DNA from: Shinisaurus crocodilurus
Lineage: Eukaryota > Chordata > Lepidosauria > Squamata > Shinisauridae
Direction of reading: 5' to 3'
Assembly: GCA_021292165.1 (NCBI GenBank)
Contig: CM037876.1
Span: 282,570,521 to 282,634,520 of the forward strand
Length of the DNA stretch: 64,000 nt
Each line of letters opens with the position of its first letter. Positions within the stretch are counted from its first letter, which is position 1. The notes under the pieces were generated by a model, which worked only from the letters and a program-made list of their open reading frames with translations, made no database searches and was not told the origin of the DNA. Position numbers and translations under genes: made by a program. Shown in pieces: positions 54,735 through 64,000 of this stretch.

Positions 54735-54803
54735 AAAACTCTACAATAATGGTTTTACAAAGATAGAAGCCCATGCATTCAATGGAACAAAGTTAGATTC
54801 GGT
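54735..54803 (+). CDS. TSHR: TSHR exon 7 (LRR ectodomain)
   Basis: This 69-nt phase-2 exon encodes a leucine-rich repeat reading [19 protein letters not shown] followed by LDSV. The first residue aligns to human Lys183, the position whose Arg substitution is known to raise hCG sensitivity; here it is Lys. The NGT sequon (human Asn198) is kept. The acceptor is a T-rich tract ending in acag and the donor is GTAAGT. A 250-bp mariner-type MITE ends 75 nt upstream of the exon. Exon 8 was not seen in the remaining 9.2 kb, so intron 7 extends beyond the window. Confidence 0.96.
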
Positions 54804-54814
54804 GTAAGTAAATA

Positions 54815-54965
54815 ATAATTCTTGACGTTTATATAGCACTTTCAAGTGTTATACATACATTATCTAGCCGTGATCTTTACAACAACCCTGCAAGGTAAGT
54901 CAGTGTTATTATCCCCCTCATTTCAGATGAGAGAGCTGAAGATGAGAGAGTAGCCTGCCTAAGAC
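54815..54965. mobile_element. Old MIR/CORE-like SINE tail
   Basis: ttatatagcactttcaagtg, acaaccctgcaaggtaagtc and ccctcatttcagatgagag resemble the ancient amniote SINE body. It is very diverged. Confidence 0.5.
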
Positions 54966-54969
54966 CATG

Positions 54970-55061
54970 GGGTGCAATCCTGTGCATGTTCAGTCAGTGG
55001 TGCTGGCTGGGGCATGTTGGGAGTTGTAGGACTTTTTTCTGTCTAAACATGCACAGGAGTG
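54970..55061. mobile_element. Harbinger-like short MITE (degraded)
   Basis: GGGTGCAATCCTGTGCATGT on the left and ctgtctaaacatgcacagga on the right. It belongs to the family of 44295 and 60896. Confidence 0.65.
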
Positions 55062-55296
55062 AATTCATGGCAGGGGGTGAATCAACAGAACTAGAGACCC
55101 CAAATGCATGAGTAGCAGTGCCACTTGTGTAAAGGGCTCTCTGTATCCTGCCCAATATAGTCTGCTTCAGATACTATGTGCTCCAGTGTTATGCTTCAAA
55201 GATATTCCGGTACATTCTAATGGGTTGCTGATCAATGTGAAACATGAGTGTGTGTACCTCGTTCCACCCACATTCAGCAGGTGAAACAACTCCTAT

Positions 55297-55478
55297 GGAG
55301 GCTGCTGTCTCCTGTGTCAGTGGGGCTCCTTATCCATTGCATCTTTATGTTTGAGCTTTATAGGAACTATCCAGGGTGCTCCATGGATGGAGTTCAGCAT
55401 TGTGGATAGCTCCCATAAAGCTCAAACAAAAAGATGCAATGAGTAAGGAGCCCCACGGACACAGGAGTCACTGGCCTC
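55297..55478. mobile_element. Fold-back element, copy 2
   Basis: Arms about 55297-55372 and 55395-55478 are imperfect inverses (gtcagtggggctccttatcc against gagtaaggagccccacggac). The core shares gagcttt..aggaactatcc with copy 1 at 47401. Confidence 0.8.
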
Positions 55479-55484
55479 CCTTGC

Positions 55485-57300
55485 ATCCTGCCCTGATAAT
55501 ATGGTATCTACTTTTTAGCCTTTCAGGGGAAGGAGTTTTTGTTGGTGTGTGGAATCAACAACATGCTATGATCTTTTATTTACAGTACAGTTGGTCTGCT
55601 ATCTGGCATTGCTAAGCAGAATGTTTACTGTCTGGGTTTCACTGTGTTTACACTAGCTATTCTTGGTAGCTCTCAGAAGCGTGAGAATAGTTCTGTGTGA
55701 ATCAGTTTGTCATGTGATGTATTTCTGATGACGTGTGTTGTGCTGGTCAGACAGCAGCCATGTTACTGCTTTGTTCTTCTCAGTTTGGATTACTTCTCTC
55801 TACTGGACTTCCTCGGGATCTTATCCTTTCTGGATGTATATAGCAGCACTGGACTTTGCTTGCTATGCTTTGTACTCTGCATATGGACTGTGTATATGGA
55901 ATGCATACTCTGTAGTGATTGCTTTGAATAAGTAAATACAGTAAACAGGTAGAATAGATCTGCTTGTGTGTGTCTACAGAGTAGTTCCTGAGTCCTGGAT
56001 TAATCTGCAACTGGGAGAGCTGGACACTGCTGCGTGGTTTGGGGGAAAATCTCTGCTGCTGTGTGTGGCATGCCACGTGCTTCAACTGGAAGCAGGCTAG
56101 CACAGAGACTACTGTTTTTCACAAACACCAACAGTTTTCTCCAGATACATATACATTTATACAGAATTTCCAAAAAAGAAAAATACATTTCAATTTCAAA
56201 AAACAAAAAGGGAAAAAAGAGCTTATTGTTTTTGAAATGCCTTGGTCAAAAAGCCTTTTATATATTCTTCAAGAATAACAAGTTCCCTATTATGGGAAAT
56301 GATAGTTTGGGGAAGGAACACACATATCATTGGCAGGTAGGGACTTTTAGGAGGTATGAGTTAATAGCCACAATATTTGATTGCTTCTGAATTAATAGAT
56401 TACAGTTATCCAGGCCCAGAAAGGTAAAATCATAGACATACATTACTTTCTCCAAAAATAGCTCCTGTCCAGACTTTTTCAGGACTTTCTAAATCCTTCT
56501 ACATTGCTGGAATTAAACATCTTGGAACTTCATTCCATGCTGCTTGAAACAAAACTGCCACACATCTGAAAATCTGACTATGCTCACCATGAGTTACTTG
56601 GGTTTTCAAAACAGTAGTGATGTTTGTCCAAGCTTGTTCTTTGTGGCACCTGTAGAAACAAAGTATAATCTCCTTTTAACAGGAGGTTCTCAAGGCTTGA
56701 TCACTCTTGTGGCTTTAACCTGAGCAGGTTGCTGGCTGCCTCGCTTTAGCTAAAGTGTTAAATCAACTGCTCAGGCTAATTGCACTTCAGCTCTTAGAAA
56801 ATCATGCCAGACAAATAAGCAATGAATCGCCATTTGCTATGCAGTTGACTTTCTTCTTTGTATGTGTGGGCACTTGGGTTCCTGCTGTAGTCCCACAAGA
56901 TAACCCCCCCCCTACACTGTAAGAATCATTCCTCATTTACATACAGTGTAAATGAACATTTTTGGAATTTTCTGGAGCAGGATCAAAATTTGCCATGTCA
57001 TCCAGACATTTTTAGAACCACACACGCCAGATTTCTGCACAAAAGAAAAACATAATATTGGGAGTCCCTTCATGCACCTTTAAGGAACAACCCAGCAAAA
57101 GTTTAACATGGCTAATTTCCATTGAACTCAATTAGTTGTCATGATGGTCAGTCTTTGCTTTCAATGGAATTTGATCACGATGACTAACTTTTTCTGGTTT
57201 ATGTCCTGAATCTGCTGAAGCTAACGTGCAGTAGCATTTTTAGTCTTTTCAAGGACCAATCTTTGTGTGTGGGGGGTGTTAATTGCACCTAGAGCCATTG
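55485..57300. other. Intron 7 segment, no recognised feature
   Basis: AT-rich intron DNA. The short open frames carry no recognisable domain. No RNA gene was seen. Confidence 0.4.
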
Positions 57301-57339
57301 ATCTGCATGGCAGTTAAGCATTTAACTTAAAAGCATTGG

Positions 57340-58085
57340 ATTGGAGACAGACTTAGTCACTGTTCACATGCAACAATAAGCAGGAATTCTAAAGAATTCA
57401 GGCTTGTCTTGAACAAGGCAGTGTTGTTGACTTACGACTCTGACTTGTCAGGGGAGAGACAAGGCAGAGATCCTAGTCCACATGTCACAGTAAGCTAACT
57501 ACAGACAGAAGGCCTGTGGTTTGTTAGCCGCTCCCAGTTGCAGCAGGAGTGCTCAGGGAGTGTGCATGAGCAAACTACTTATAAATTATAACCCAGGGTT
57601 CTTCCCAGGGGCAGTGCTAGTCATCCTGGGCTCAGGCCCACAGGAGAAAAGAAAATGCACAAATTTGCATAAGGTGTGTGTGTGTGTGTGTGTGTCTTAA
57701 AAGGACCCTGTTGTCTCCCAAGGACACCCCTATTTGTAAAATGGGATGTATGGACAGCGGAGAGGAGGGCATTTGATTTTAAAAACAAAATAGAAAAACC
57801 TCAGGCAGAAAGATTCAAGGTGGGGAGGCAGCAGCAAGTGAAGCACAAGTGGGCAAAAAGCCAGGGGGATCAGATTCAGATGCAACAGAGATAATCAGGG
57901 CCCCTGTACCTTTATTTCAGCAAGTGCCCATGGACAGCAGGGTGATGGGGCAGATGGCCTCCCAGAGATTTGGGACTCCAAATGAAAGATTCGGGGCCCC
58001 AGCCCCAGTGGGCCGCTGCCTAACACCGCATCTGGTTGTTCCAGAACCCTGGTTTATCATTGTGTGTGAACTGGGCCTTAGTCCA
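57340..58085. mobile_element. Possible nested TIR elements with (GT)n
   Basis: Blocks such as ctggtttatcattgtgtgtg, gaactggg near 58050 resemble the ends of palindromic elements of the 36863 type. An inner piece with ggcagtgctagtcatcctgg and cagtgggccgctgcct could be a hAT insertion. A (GT)n run lies at 57675-57694. Boundaries are not resolved. Confidence 0.3.
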
Positions 58086-58089
58086 GACA

Positions 58090-59538
58090 AGTGTGAATTG
58101 GAAAAGTCCCATTGATTTCAATGGGGCCACTCTAAGTATGACTGAGTCTGGATCCAACTGAATAACTATAAATGGGCATTTAAAAATTGAACCCCACAGG
58201 TATCCTGCTTTCTGTTATCTTATAATGAACTCCTGAATTACAGAGTAGCATGTCATGAGTGACACCTGCTTAGAAAGGAGACATTTTACATATGATTCAC
58301 TCTAAAATGATCATATGGGATTACACCCTATATTTCCTTTCAGAAAAATAAACTACATTTGGCACTTGATGCTTCTCAGCTTCAGTGAAACCTATGAATG
58401 ACAGGACTAACAAATTTTCTTTAAATTGAATTATTTTTATGAGGAGAGAGCAAACATTGGTTCTAGCCAACAGCCACAGTGTGTGCTTTTCAAGTTCTTT
58501 TTTTGGTGTCTCACGATTTGCTAGAAATGTTTAAAAACAAGGTAATGCCAAGTAATTCCAGTGTGAATTTTGATTAGCTTTCTTGGCTCAGAGACTCAGA
58601 ATTAAAACAAACTGTTTTAGTATTTTTAGTAATAGAGTCTAAAATAATTAAGACAGTGAAATTTATTTTTGAAAGTGTAACACTAGCAGCTTGCTTGGTT
58701 TGGTTGTTGCTTAAACCAAGTGCTTTAAAGTGAAGTGGAAAGATGAAAGCTAGGGAGCTAAGAACACTAAAGAAAGAGTAGCTTGTTTTTTAAGTGAGAA
58801 GCAAACATATGAATTAGACTTTTCCATTGACAAACCATTCTGAAAGATTTCCCCATCCATCTGTTCCCTTTTGACAGAGGCTACTCAGTATCCATACATT
58901 TTGTTCTTAAATATTTCTTCCACACACCCCAGAAGAAACTCTAAACTCAGTCTCATGACTTATACCAAAACTGGTAAATATTTCCCACTCCCTCTTGATG
59001 CTCAGATATTCTGTACAGTTTTGGTTATTATCATGCATATATTGTATTAGCAAAAAAGCACAGCTGCTATTAGGTTATAGCAGCTTTCTGCCTCTTCCTC
59101 TGAGCCATCCAGTTTTTGCTTCTTGGCCTTAGCCTTTGTATCATTTCTGCTTCGAAGCTTGGTTTCTCTGCTCTGACATCAAGTTCTCTTCTCGTGGAAG
59201 GTTTTAGGAAGATTTCTGTTGCTCTCTTGGTCTATCCCAGCTCTACTTTCATTTTGGCATAAAGTTTTAGCTCTGATGATTTAGTACAATTTACCACGTT
59301 TTTGGCTTACTCATGGCTTGGATTTTCAGCCTCTGATTAGTGGCTTCTACCTGAGAGAGGCTATAATGTTAATCTTGGACTGCTCTGTTATTTGACTTGT
59401 ACTACTGCAACCTGGTGGGTTCTTGCCACTATTTTATGCTCTGCCAGGTAACAAATAGGAGAATGTCATTACATTCCAAAGGTAACAGATTAAACAGTTC
59501 CAAGCCTGTTTAAAAAAAAGAAAAAGGAGCTCCATAAA

Positions 59539-59597
<59 letters not shown>

Positions 59598-60550
59598 CTA
59601 CAAGTAGGCCTTCCAAACCTAAAAGGCTCACTTGTAGAGCGTAGAGCTCCAAAATCTCAAGATGCTCAATCCTTGCTGATAGAGCTACAGCGGAACAAGT
59701 TGGTGTGTGTTTTTTTTCCAGGGTGCAGGGAGGTTGCAGCTGGCTTTAGACTTTTGCTCCTTTTGCTCAATTCTCTCAGAAAGACAGGCATCGATTTGGC
59801 TGTGTTTAAATTAATTTTGTGTTTAAAAACTTACATGCTCATAGTTTTATTGAACCTGTGATTGTTACGGTCATACATACTAATGAGGCAGGGAAACATT
59901 ACTAAAAAATATCTGAAAAGCGACAACAAATAAATGGGTGCCATTGCTGCAAAGCCATTAAGTTCTTTGTAGACTTTGGCCATGTTGATATTTAAAATAC
60001 CCAGTGGTGCCCACTCATGGATTTCCTAAAATATTTGAATATATCACTGAAGAAAAAAGCATTCTTAAAAAAAAATAGCAAGACATTCTTCTCAACATGA
60101 AGCTTTTGGCACATAATTGAAATATTAATAATTAAGACCTTTCAGTTTGTTGTATTTTCTTGTGAAAATAGGAGGGAACCCACTACCACATCCTGGGTAG
60201 TCCATCAAAGCATTGTGGAAGATGTGGGCAGCTGATACTCTTGTTCTCCAGTACCAAACGGGTCTGAACTTCTAACCACAAAGTAAAAGGCTTTTATTAT
60301 AGAAGGCTATTTTAAGCTATTCAGTCCCCCTAGAATAAAAATAATAGGTTCCTCAGATCAAAGACACAAAACAATGCTGGCGCCTTTTCAGACTGTTAGC
60401 ACCTGTTGTAAGATTTAGAAAAGCAGAGAGAAAGGATAATCTGTCTCAATTTCAGAGCTCCTTTTCAATTTATTTTTGTACTTATGTAGCAGAATTTGGA
60501 TGATGTCCTTGCTGCCAGTTTAAGGGGAACACTCCGCCAAAAAGAGTGGA
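58090..60550. other. Intron 7 segment
   Basis: Mostly unrecognised. 58085-58150 is a worn copy of the repeat at 29640 (cccattgatttcaatggggc). Confidence 0.4.
59540..59592. repeat. (GAT)17 trinucleotide repeat
   Basis: A pure GAT run sits between ggagctccataaaat and ggagctc. The opposite strand reads as poly-His, which is a translation artefact. Confidence 0.95.
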
Positions 60551-60555
60551 ACTAA

Positions 60556-61015
60556 GGGCCAAACCAGACAATGTTAAATGCGTGTACGTCTTTAATGCAT
60601 CTTGCTTTTACTATAATGATGATAGCCCTGGGACAAGGGTGGGGCAGTCAGGATCAGAACAACAGTGTATAGATAATGAAGAGATTAATCCTTTACCCCA
60701 CACTGGAATCCTGACAACAGTCCCCCCCACCTCAGCTGCTATTTGTGCTGGAGACACAAGCTGTCATTGGTGCCCATGGCAGTTTCCCTCCTGGAGAGAA
60801 TAGCAGTTTGGGGGTGGGGTGATTTTGAACAGATCCCTGTCTCACAGCTGTTATGAAAGAAAAAACTAGGTACGTTAAATGCAACCATGCATTTAGGGTG
60901 CAATCCTATGCATGTTTAGACAGAAAAAAGGCTGGGGCATGCTGGGAATTGTAGGCCTTTTTTCTGTCTAAACATGCATGGGACTGCACCCTTATTGTAT
61001 TATCTTGTTTGGCCC
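60556..61015. mobile_element. 460-bp Harbinger-like element hosting a MITE
   Basis: Left GGGCCAAACCAGACAATG and the reversed right end GGGCCAAACAAGATAATA are inverted, flanked by taa at 60553-60555 and 61016-61018. Near the right end it carries the 96-bp MITE. No transposase was seen. Confidence 0.82.
60896..60991. mobile_element. 96-bp Harbinger-like MITE, nested
   Basis: Left GGGTGCAATCCTATGCATGT, right the inverse (gcatgggactgcaccc), with inner gtttagacagaaaaaagg and ccttttttctgtctaaac. tta is at 60893-60895 and 60992-60994. Confidence 0.88.
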
Positions 61016-61019
61016 TAAG

Positions 61020-61770
61020 TCTTCTCAGTTGCCTGGCTCCCATGTATAGGTATTGGCAGGTGGAACAGCTTACAACTTTCTGCAAGTTGTAATGATCGTA
61101 AAGAATTGAGCTGGTATATGATAGTAATGATTGTAAATATAGTAAAGACTTGGAGGGGGGGATCAAATCTTTTAAGTAGGGAAACCTTCTTCTTATCCAT
61201 TCTTCAACAGTTGCACACATTGCACACTTTAATTGATTAATCTGTGTGATTAGTTGATGGAGACTGGAACCCCGTAACTCCACAGAGGCAGGGCCACTCT
61301 GACTCTGCATGTGAAAATAGAGCAAAGCAGTTCAGGTGGAGTGGTGTGCCCCAGGATGTGCAGCCAACTGATTGATTACAGAATGCCACACACATTTTTT
61401 ATGTAAGTTGATTGTTAATGTTTAAAGATATACTTAAAGCACACAAGTACAAGAAAATAATTCTTTAAATCGTTACCCCCAAAAATTAAAGTCCATTGAA
61501 ACTATATTTAACAACAATGAAGGTGAGACTGTTCCAGAAATTACAACAAGTAAAGGCCTGCTAAAATAAACATGTTTTGATAGTTAACAACTATCATGAT
61601 GGGACATTAACAACTGATGACACCATGGTAAGATTTACAGATTGGCTGAGAATGATAATTTATTATGGAGAATACTAGCATCACCAATGACAGGGCGTTT
61701 ATAAATTACATGGTACCTTTCTCTAGCTCCGTCATTTTGGAGTCACCATACAGGAAGCCACTGGGTAGAT
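61020..61770. other. Intron 7 segment, no recognised feature
   Basis: No exon 8 candidate, RNA gene or repeat was recognised. Confidence 0.4.
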
Positions 61771-61771
61771 T

Positions 61772-61930
61772 TCATAGAGTTGGAAGGAGCCTAACAAGGC
61801 TATCGAGTCCAACCCCCTGCTCAATGCAGGAAACTAGAGGAGGGGTCTCCCATCCAAGTAATAACCAGGCCTGACCCTGCTTAGCTTTCCACGCTCAGAC
61901 AAGCTGAGCCAGCGTAAGCCACAGGCAGCC
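61772..61930 (-). mobile_element. 5S-headed, CR1-tailed SINE (- strand)
   Basis: catagagttggaaggagcct, tcgagtccaaccccctgctc, then ggtctcccatccaagtaata and cctgaccctgcttagctttc. It is closely similar to the copy at 8051. Confidence 0.82.
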
Positions 61931-62899
61931 CACCTCAACCCCTAAGTAGTTTAAATGGAGAATGAAACCCTTCAGGTCAAGGCTTGATGATGCAGAGTGA
62001 ATCGGCAAAATATTGTTGACTCAAGGAGGAGAAAGAGACACGAGTATTGATAGTAGAGATGAGCCGAGAATACATTTGAGGGTGCCCCATGCAGTTGGTG
62101 TGTGCAGAATAGAATTTGGAGAGAAGTAAGAGGGAGATGAGCTGAAAAACAATATTAATGCCATAAAATAAGGGATTCATAGTGGTATCTGATACTGGAA
62201 CTCCTTTATATACTTTTTGTTTGCCCTTAAACATGTCTAGATTATTTTTACTTCATTTATTTATGTCCCATTAAGATACATTCCTGAGGATATATATTTA
62301 TTTCAAAATCACCTACATCTAAACAATATTGCTAAAATCCAAACTTCTTAATAAGATAGATCATATAACATACATATAAAAGCATTCCAGAATCGCATGA
62401 TATATTACAAGTGTATTTGTGCCACACAAATTATGTCTTTGGCTCCATGCTGTCCTGTGAGTGTGTGTTCTCAAAACATATCTCTTGTATTTATGTATGA
62501 TCTGTTACTTTATCCCATTGTTACTTTATCTGATTGCATTCCTGTTTTTATGATTAGCCTATTGATGATTCTGTGAGTATTTGGTCACTCTAAATCTAAT
62601 AGGGGCATTGACAGGTGACTGACCCCTTGGTGCCTCAAGTGCAAAAACTGGCACCTTTTGTCTGGAATTTCTTTCTTATAAGCTGAAAGTAATCATGAGC
62701 TAATCATGAATTACTAATTGCCTGGCACTTTTGTCTCCCATTTAGGAAGGCTCAAAGATAACATAGGTTTATTTTATCTCAAAGCTCATAAGCCCCCGGA
62801 CTCGGAAGCTTACGAACATCCTATGCAGAGCAAGAGGCAATCCACCTCCCCGCACCTCCCGCTCTGCATTTTCTCTAGACACTGTTTTCAGCTGTCTAG
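61931..62899. other. Intron 7 segment, AT-rich
   Basis: No exon or transposon end was recognised. Confidence 0.4.
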
Positions 62900-63201
62900 C
62901 TCGGGTGCTTCAGAGGGGAAAGAAGGAGGCTGCAGAAGACAGGATAGCTTGTATCCTGACCTCTGCAGTCTCCTACCATCCCCCTGGAATTCCCCCTTTA
63001 AGCCCTCTCCGGGGTTGAATTCCTGACCTCGGAGAGGCAGCCAGTGTGGTTCTTTCCATGCTGGCTGCAAGGCGGGGGAGGGGGTTGGAGTGCGTATTCC
63101 CAGCTCCAAGGTCAGAGCTCTGTTTCTGACCTTGGATCTGGGAATCTGAAGTATCCTATGGCCCCCAAATGATATCTAGGGGCCACAGGATTGCTTTCTT
63201 A
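62900..63201. repeat. GC-rich dispersed repeat, copy B
   Basis: It is homologous to 1-309 in the same orientation (aggaggctg, ttctttccatgctggctg, tctgaccttggatctgggaa, ccacaggattgc). It ends at the start of the Harbinger-like MITE 63202-63280. Confidence 0.65.
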
Positions 63202-63280
63202 GGGCACAATCCTATGCATGCTTAGACAAAAAAAGTCCTACAACTCCCAGCATGCCCCCGGCCAGCATGGGATTGCGCTT
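63202..63280. mobile_element. Harbinger-like short MITE
   Basis: GGGCACAATCCTATGCATGC on the left, a central acaactcccagcatgccc, and gggattgcgc on the right. It lies back to back with copy B of the GC-rich repeat, sharing the junction tta. Confidence 0.65.
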
Positions 63281-63319
63281 GGCTCTTTTTCCAAGAAGCT
63301 GAGCTACATTGCCTTGGCT

Positions 63320-63562
63320 TAGTGTGGCGTAGTGGTTAGAATGTTGGACTGGGACTCAGGAGATCTGGGTTCTATTCCCCGCTTGGCCATGAAACTCACT
63401 GGGTGACTTTGGGCCAGTCACTGACTCTCAGCCTAACCTACCTCACAGGGTTGTTGTTGTGAGGATAAAATGTAGAGGAGGAGGAGGATTATGTAAGCTG
63501 CCTTGGGTTCCTTGCAGGAAAAAAGGCGGGGTATAAATATAATAAATAAATAAATAAATAAA
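63320..63562 (+). mobile_element. Sauria SINE
   Basis: agtgtggcgtagtggttaga, tgggttctattccccgcttg, cactgactctcagcctaacc and a Bov-B-type tail with (AAAT)n. The first few bases of the head are missing. Confidence 0.9.
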
Positions 63563-63564
63563 TG

Positions 63565-64000
63565 TAGGAATCCCATATTTTAAGCCAGAATCCTCTTGGA
63601 GAGAACTGATTATAGAATTTCCTTATTGTATAGCTGGGGCAAAGTGGTGCAAATATGGAAGATTTCCCTGATTTGCCACAGTGGTAGGTGTAGAATTTCC
63701 AGTAGTCCTGTGGCATGGCTTCCTAAGCACCAGTTGACCAACCCCAAAAGCTATTGGTAAGGGGGATGATATTGCTGGGCTAACAGGGAGATGCCAAGTG
63801 TTATAGAAACACTGTGGTAATGAACTGGCAAGTTTTCAGATGATCCCTAAGATTTTACTTCATTTTGCTAATTTTTAATGTTCATCAGAGAGATGAAAAG
63901 AAAGCTCAGACTCCATCTGTTGCTTGCCTTGATTGACAGATAGACTGAAGATTATGCACTCATTTAAAGTCTTCATTGGATGTTTTCTCATGAGCCCTTT
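63565..64000. other. Last part of window, intron 7
   Basis: No exon 8 (a TSHR repeat beginning with a Tyr-Leu-Asn-Lys-like block) and no repeat was recognised before the window ends. Confidence 0.45.

Noticed and set aside
31615..54803. FSHR or LHCGR instead of TSHR
   Set aside because: NPYMxSxPxNAFxGLCNE and KLYNNGF are TSHR patterns that differ strongly in the other two receptors.
59434..59652. Poly-His protein
   Set aside because: Translation of a (GAT)n microsatellite.
63320..63400. tRNA gene by A/B-box-like words
   Set aside because: The unit is a dispersed Sauria SINE with a LINE tail, and the head does not keep a complete tRNA fold.
54804..64000. TSHR exon 8 within the window
   Set aside because: I scanned for an AG-bounded phase-2 exon with a Tyr-Leu-Asn-Lys-type start and saw none.

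Overview
This window is intronic vertebrate DNA carrying six consecutive coding exons of the thyrotropin receptor gene (TSHR) on the + strand. It is almost certainly from a squamate reptile (lizard or snake). The evidence is the tRNA-derived Sauria SINE copies with (AAAT)n tails, SINEs with a 5S rRNA-like head and a CR1-like tail, abundant CR1, L2 and L1 LINE debris, and many small palindromic DNA transposons. I cannot name the species.

The gene. Exons 2-7 (31615-31686, 37537-37611, 44792-44866, 49106-49180, 50199-50276, 54735-54803) have lengths 72, 75, 75, 75, 78 and 69 nt. Every one is bounded by AG/GT and every intron is phase 2. Together they encode about 148 residues of the leucine-rich-repeat hormone-binding domain, aligning to human residues about 58-205. 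Exon 1 (signal peptide and N-cap) and exon 8 onward (remaining LRRs, hinge, seven-helix domain) were not found. The first 31.6 kb is therefore probably intron 1, and the last 9.2 kb lies in intron 7. No other host gene, promoter, tRNA or rRNA gene was recognised.

Layout of the rest. 1-12.8 kb: CR1 pieces, 5S-headed and tRNA-derived SINEs, small MITEs, and a GC-rich, possibly LTR-like repeat at 10.4-11.2 kb. 12.2-15.4 kb: a GC-rich TIR element, a 136-bp hAT MITE and a 2.4-kb L2 LINE. 22.8-26.8 kb: a full-length ~4-kb endonuclease/reverse-transcriptase LINE on the - strand with an 11-bp target-site duplication. 27.4-28.5 kb: two solo-LTR-like repeats. 32.8-35.8 kb: a second L2 interrupted by a Sauria SINE, a hAT MITE and a mariner-type MITE. 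36.9-38.5 kb: nested TIR elements. 39.6-42.8 kb: two large non-autonomous elements with CpG-rich cores, one with a perfect 8-bp duplication. 43-64 kb: hAT, Harbinger-like and fold-back MITEs, L1 and L2 fragments and SINEs interleaved with exons 4-7.

The host gene is ordinary and well conserved. The unusual content is the transposon nesting, which is resolved by intact target-site duplications, and a CpG-rich dyad module shared by three different intronic elements. I saw no convincing new gene system. Superfamily names rest on terminal motifs and duplication lengths read by eye, with no database search.
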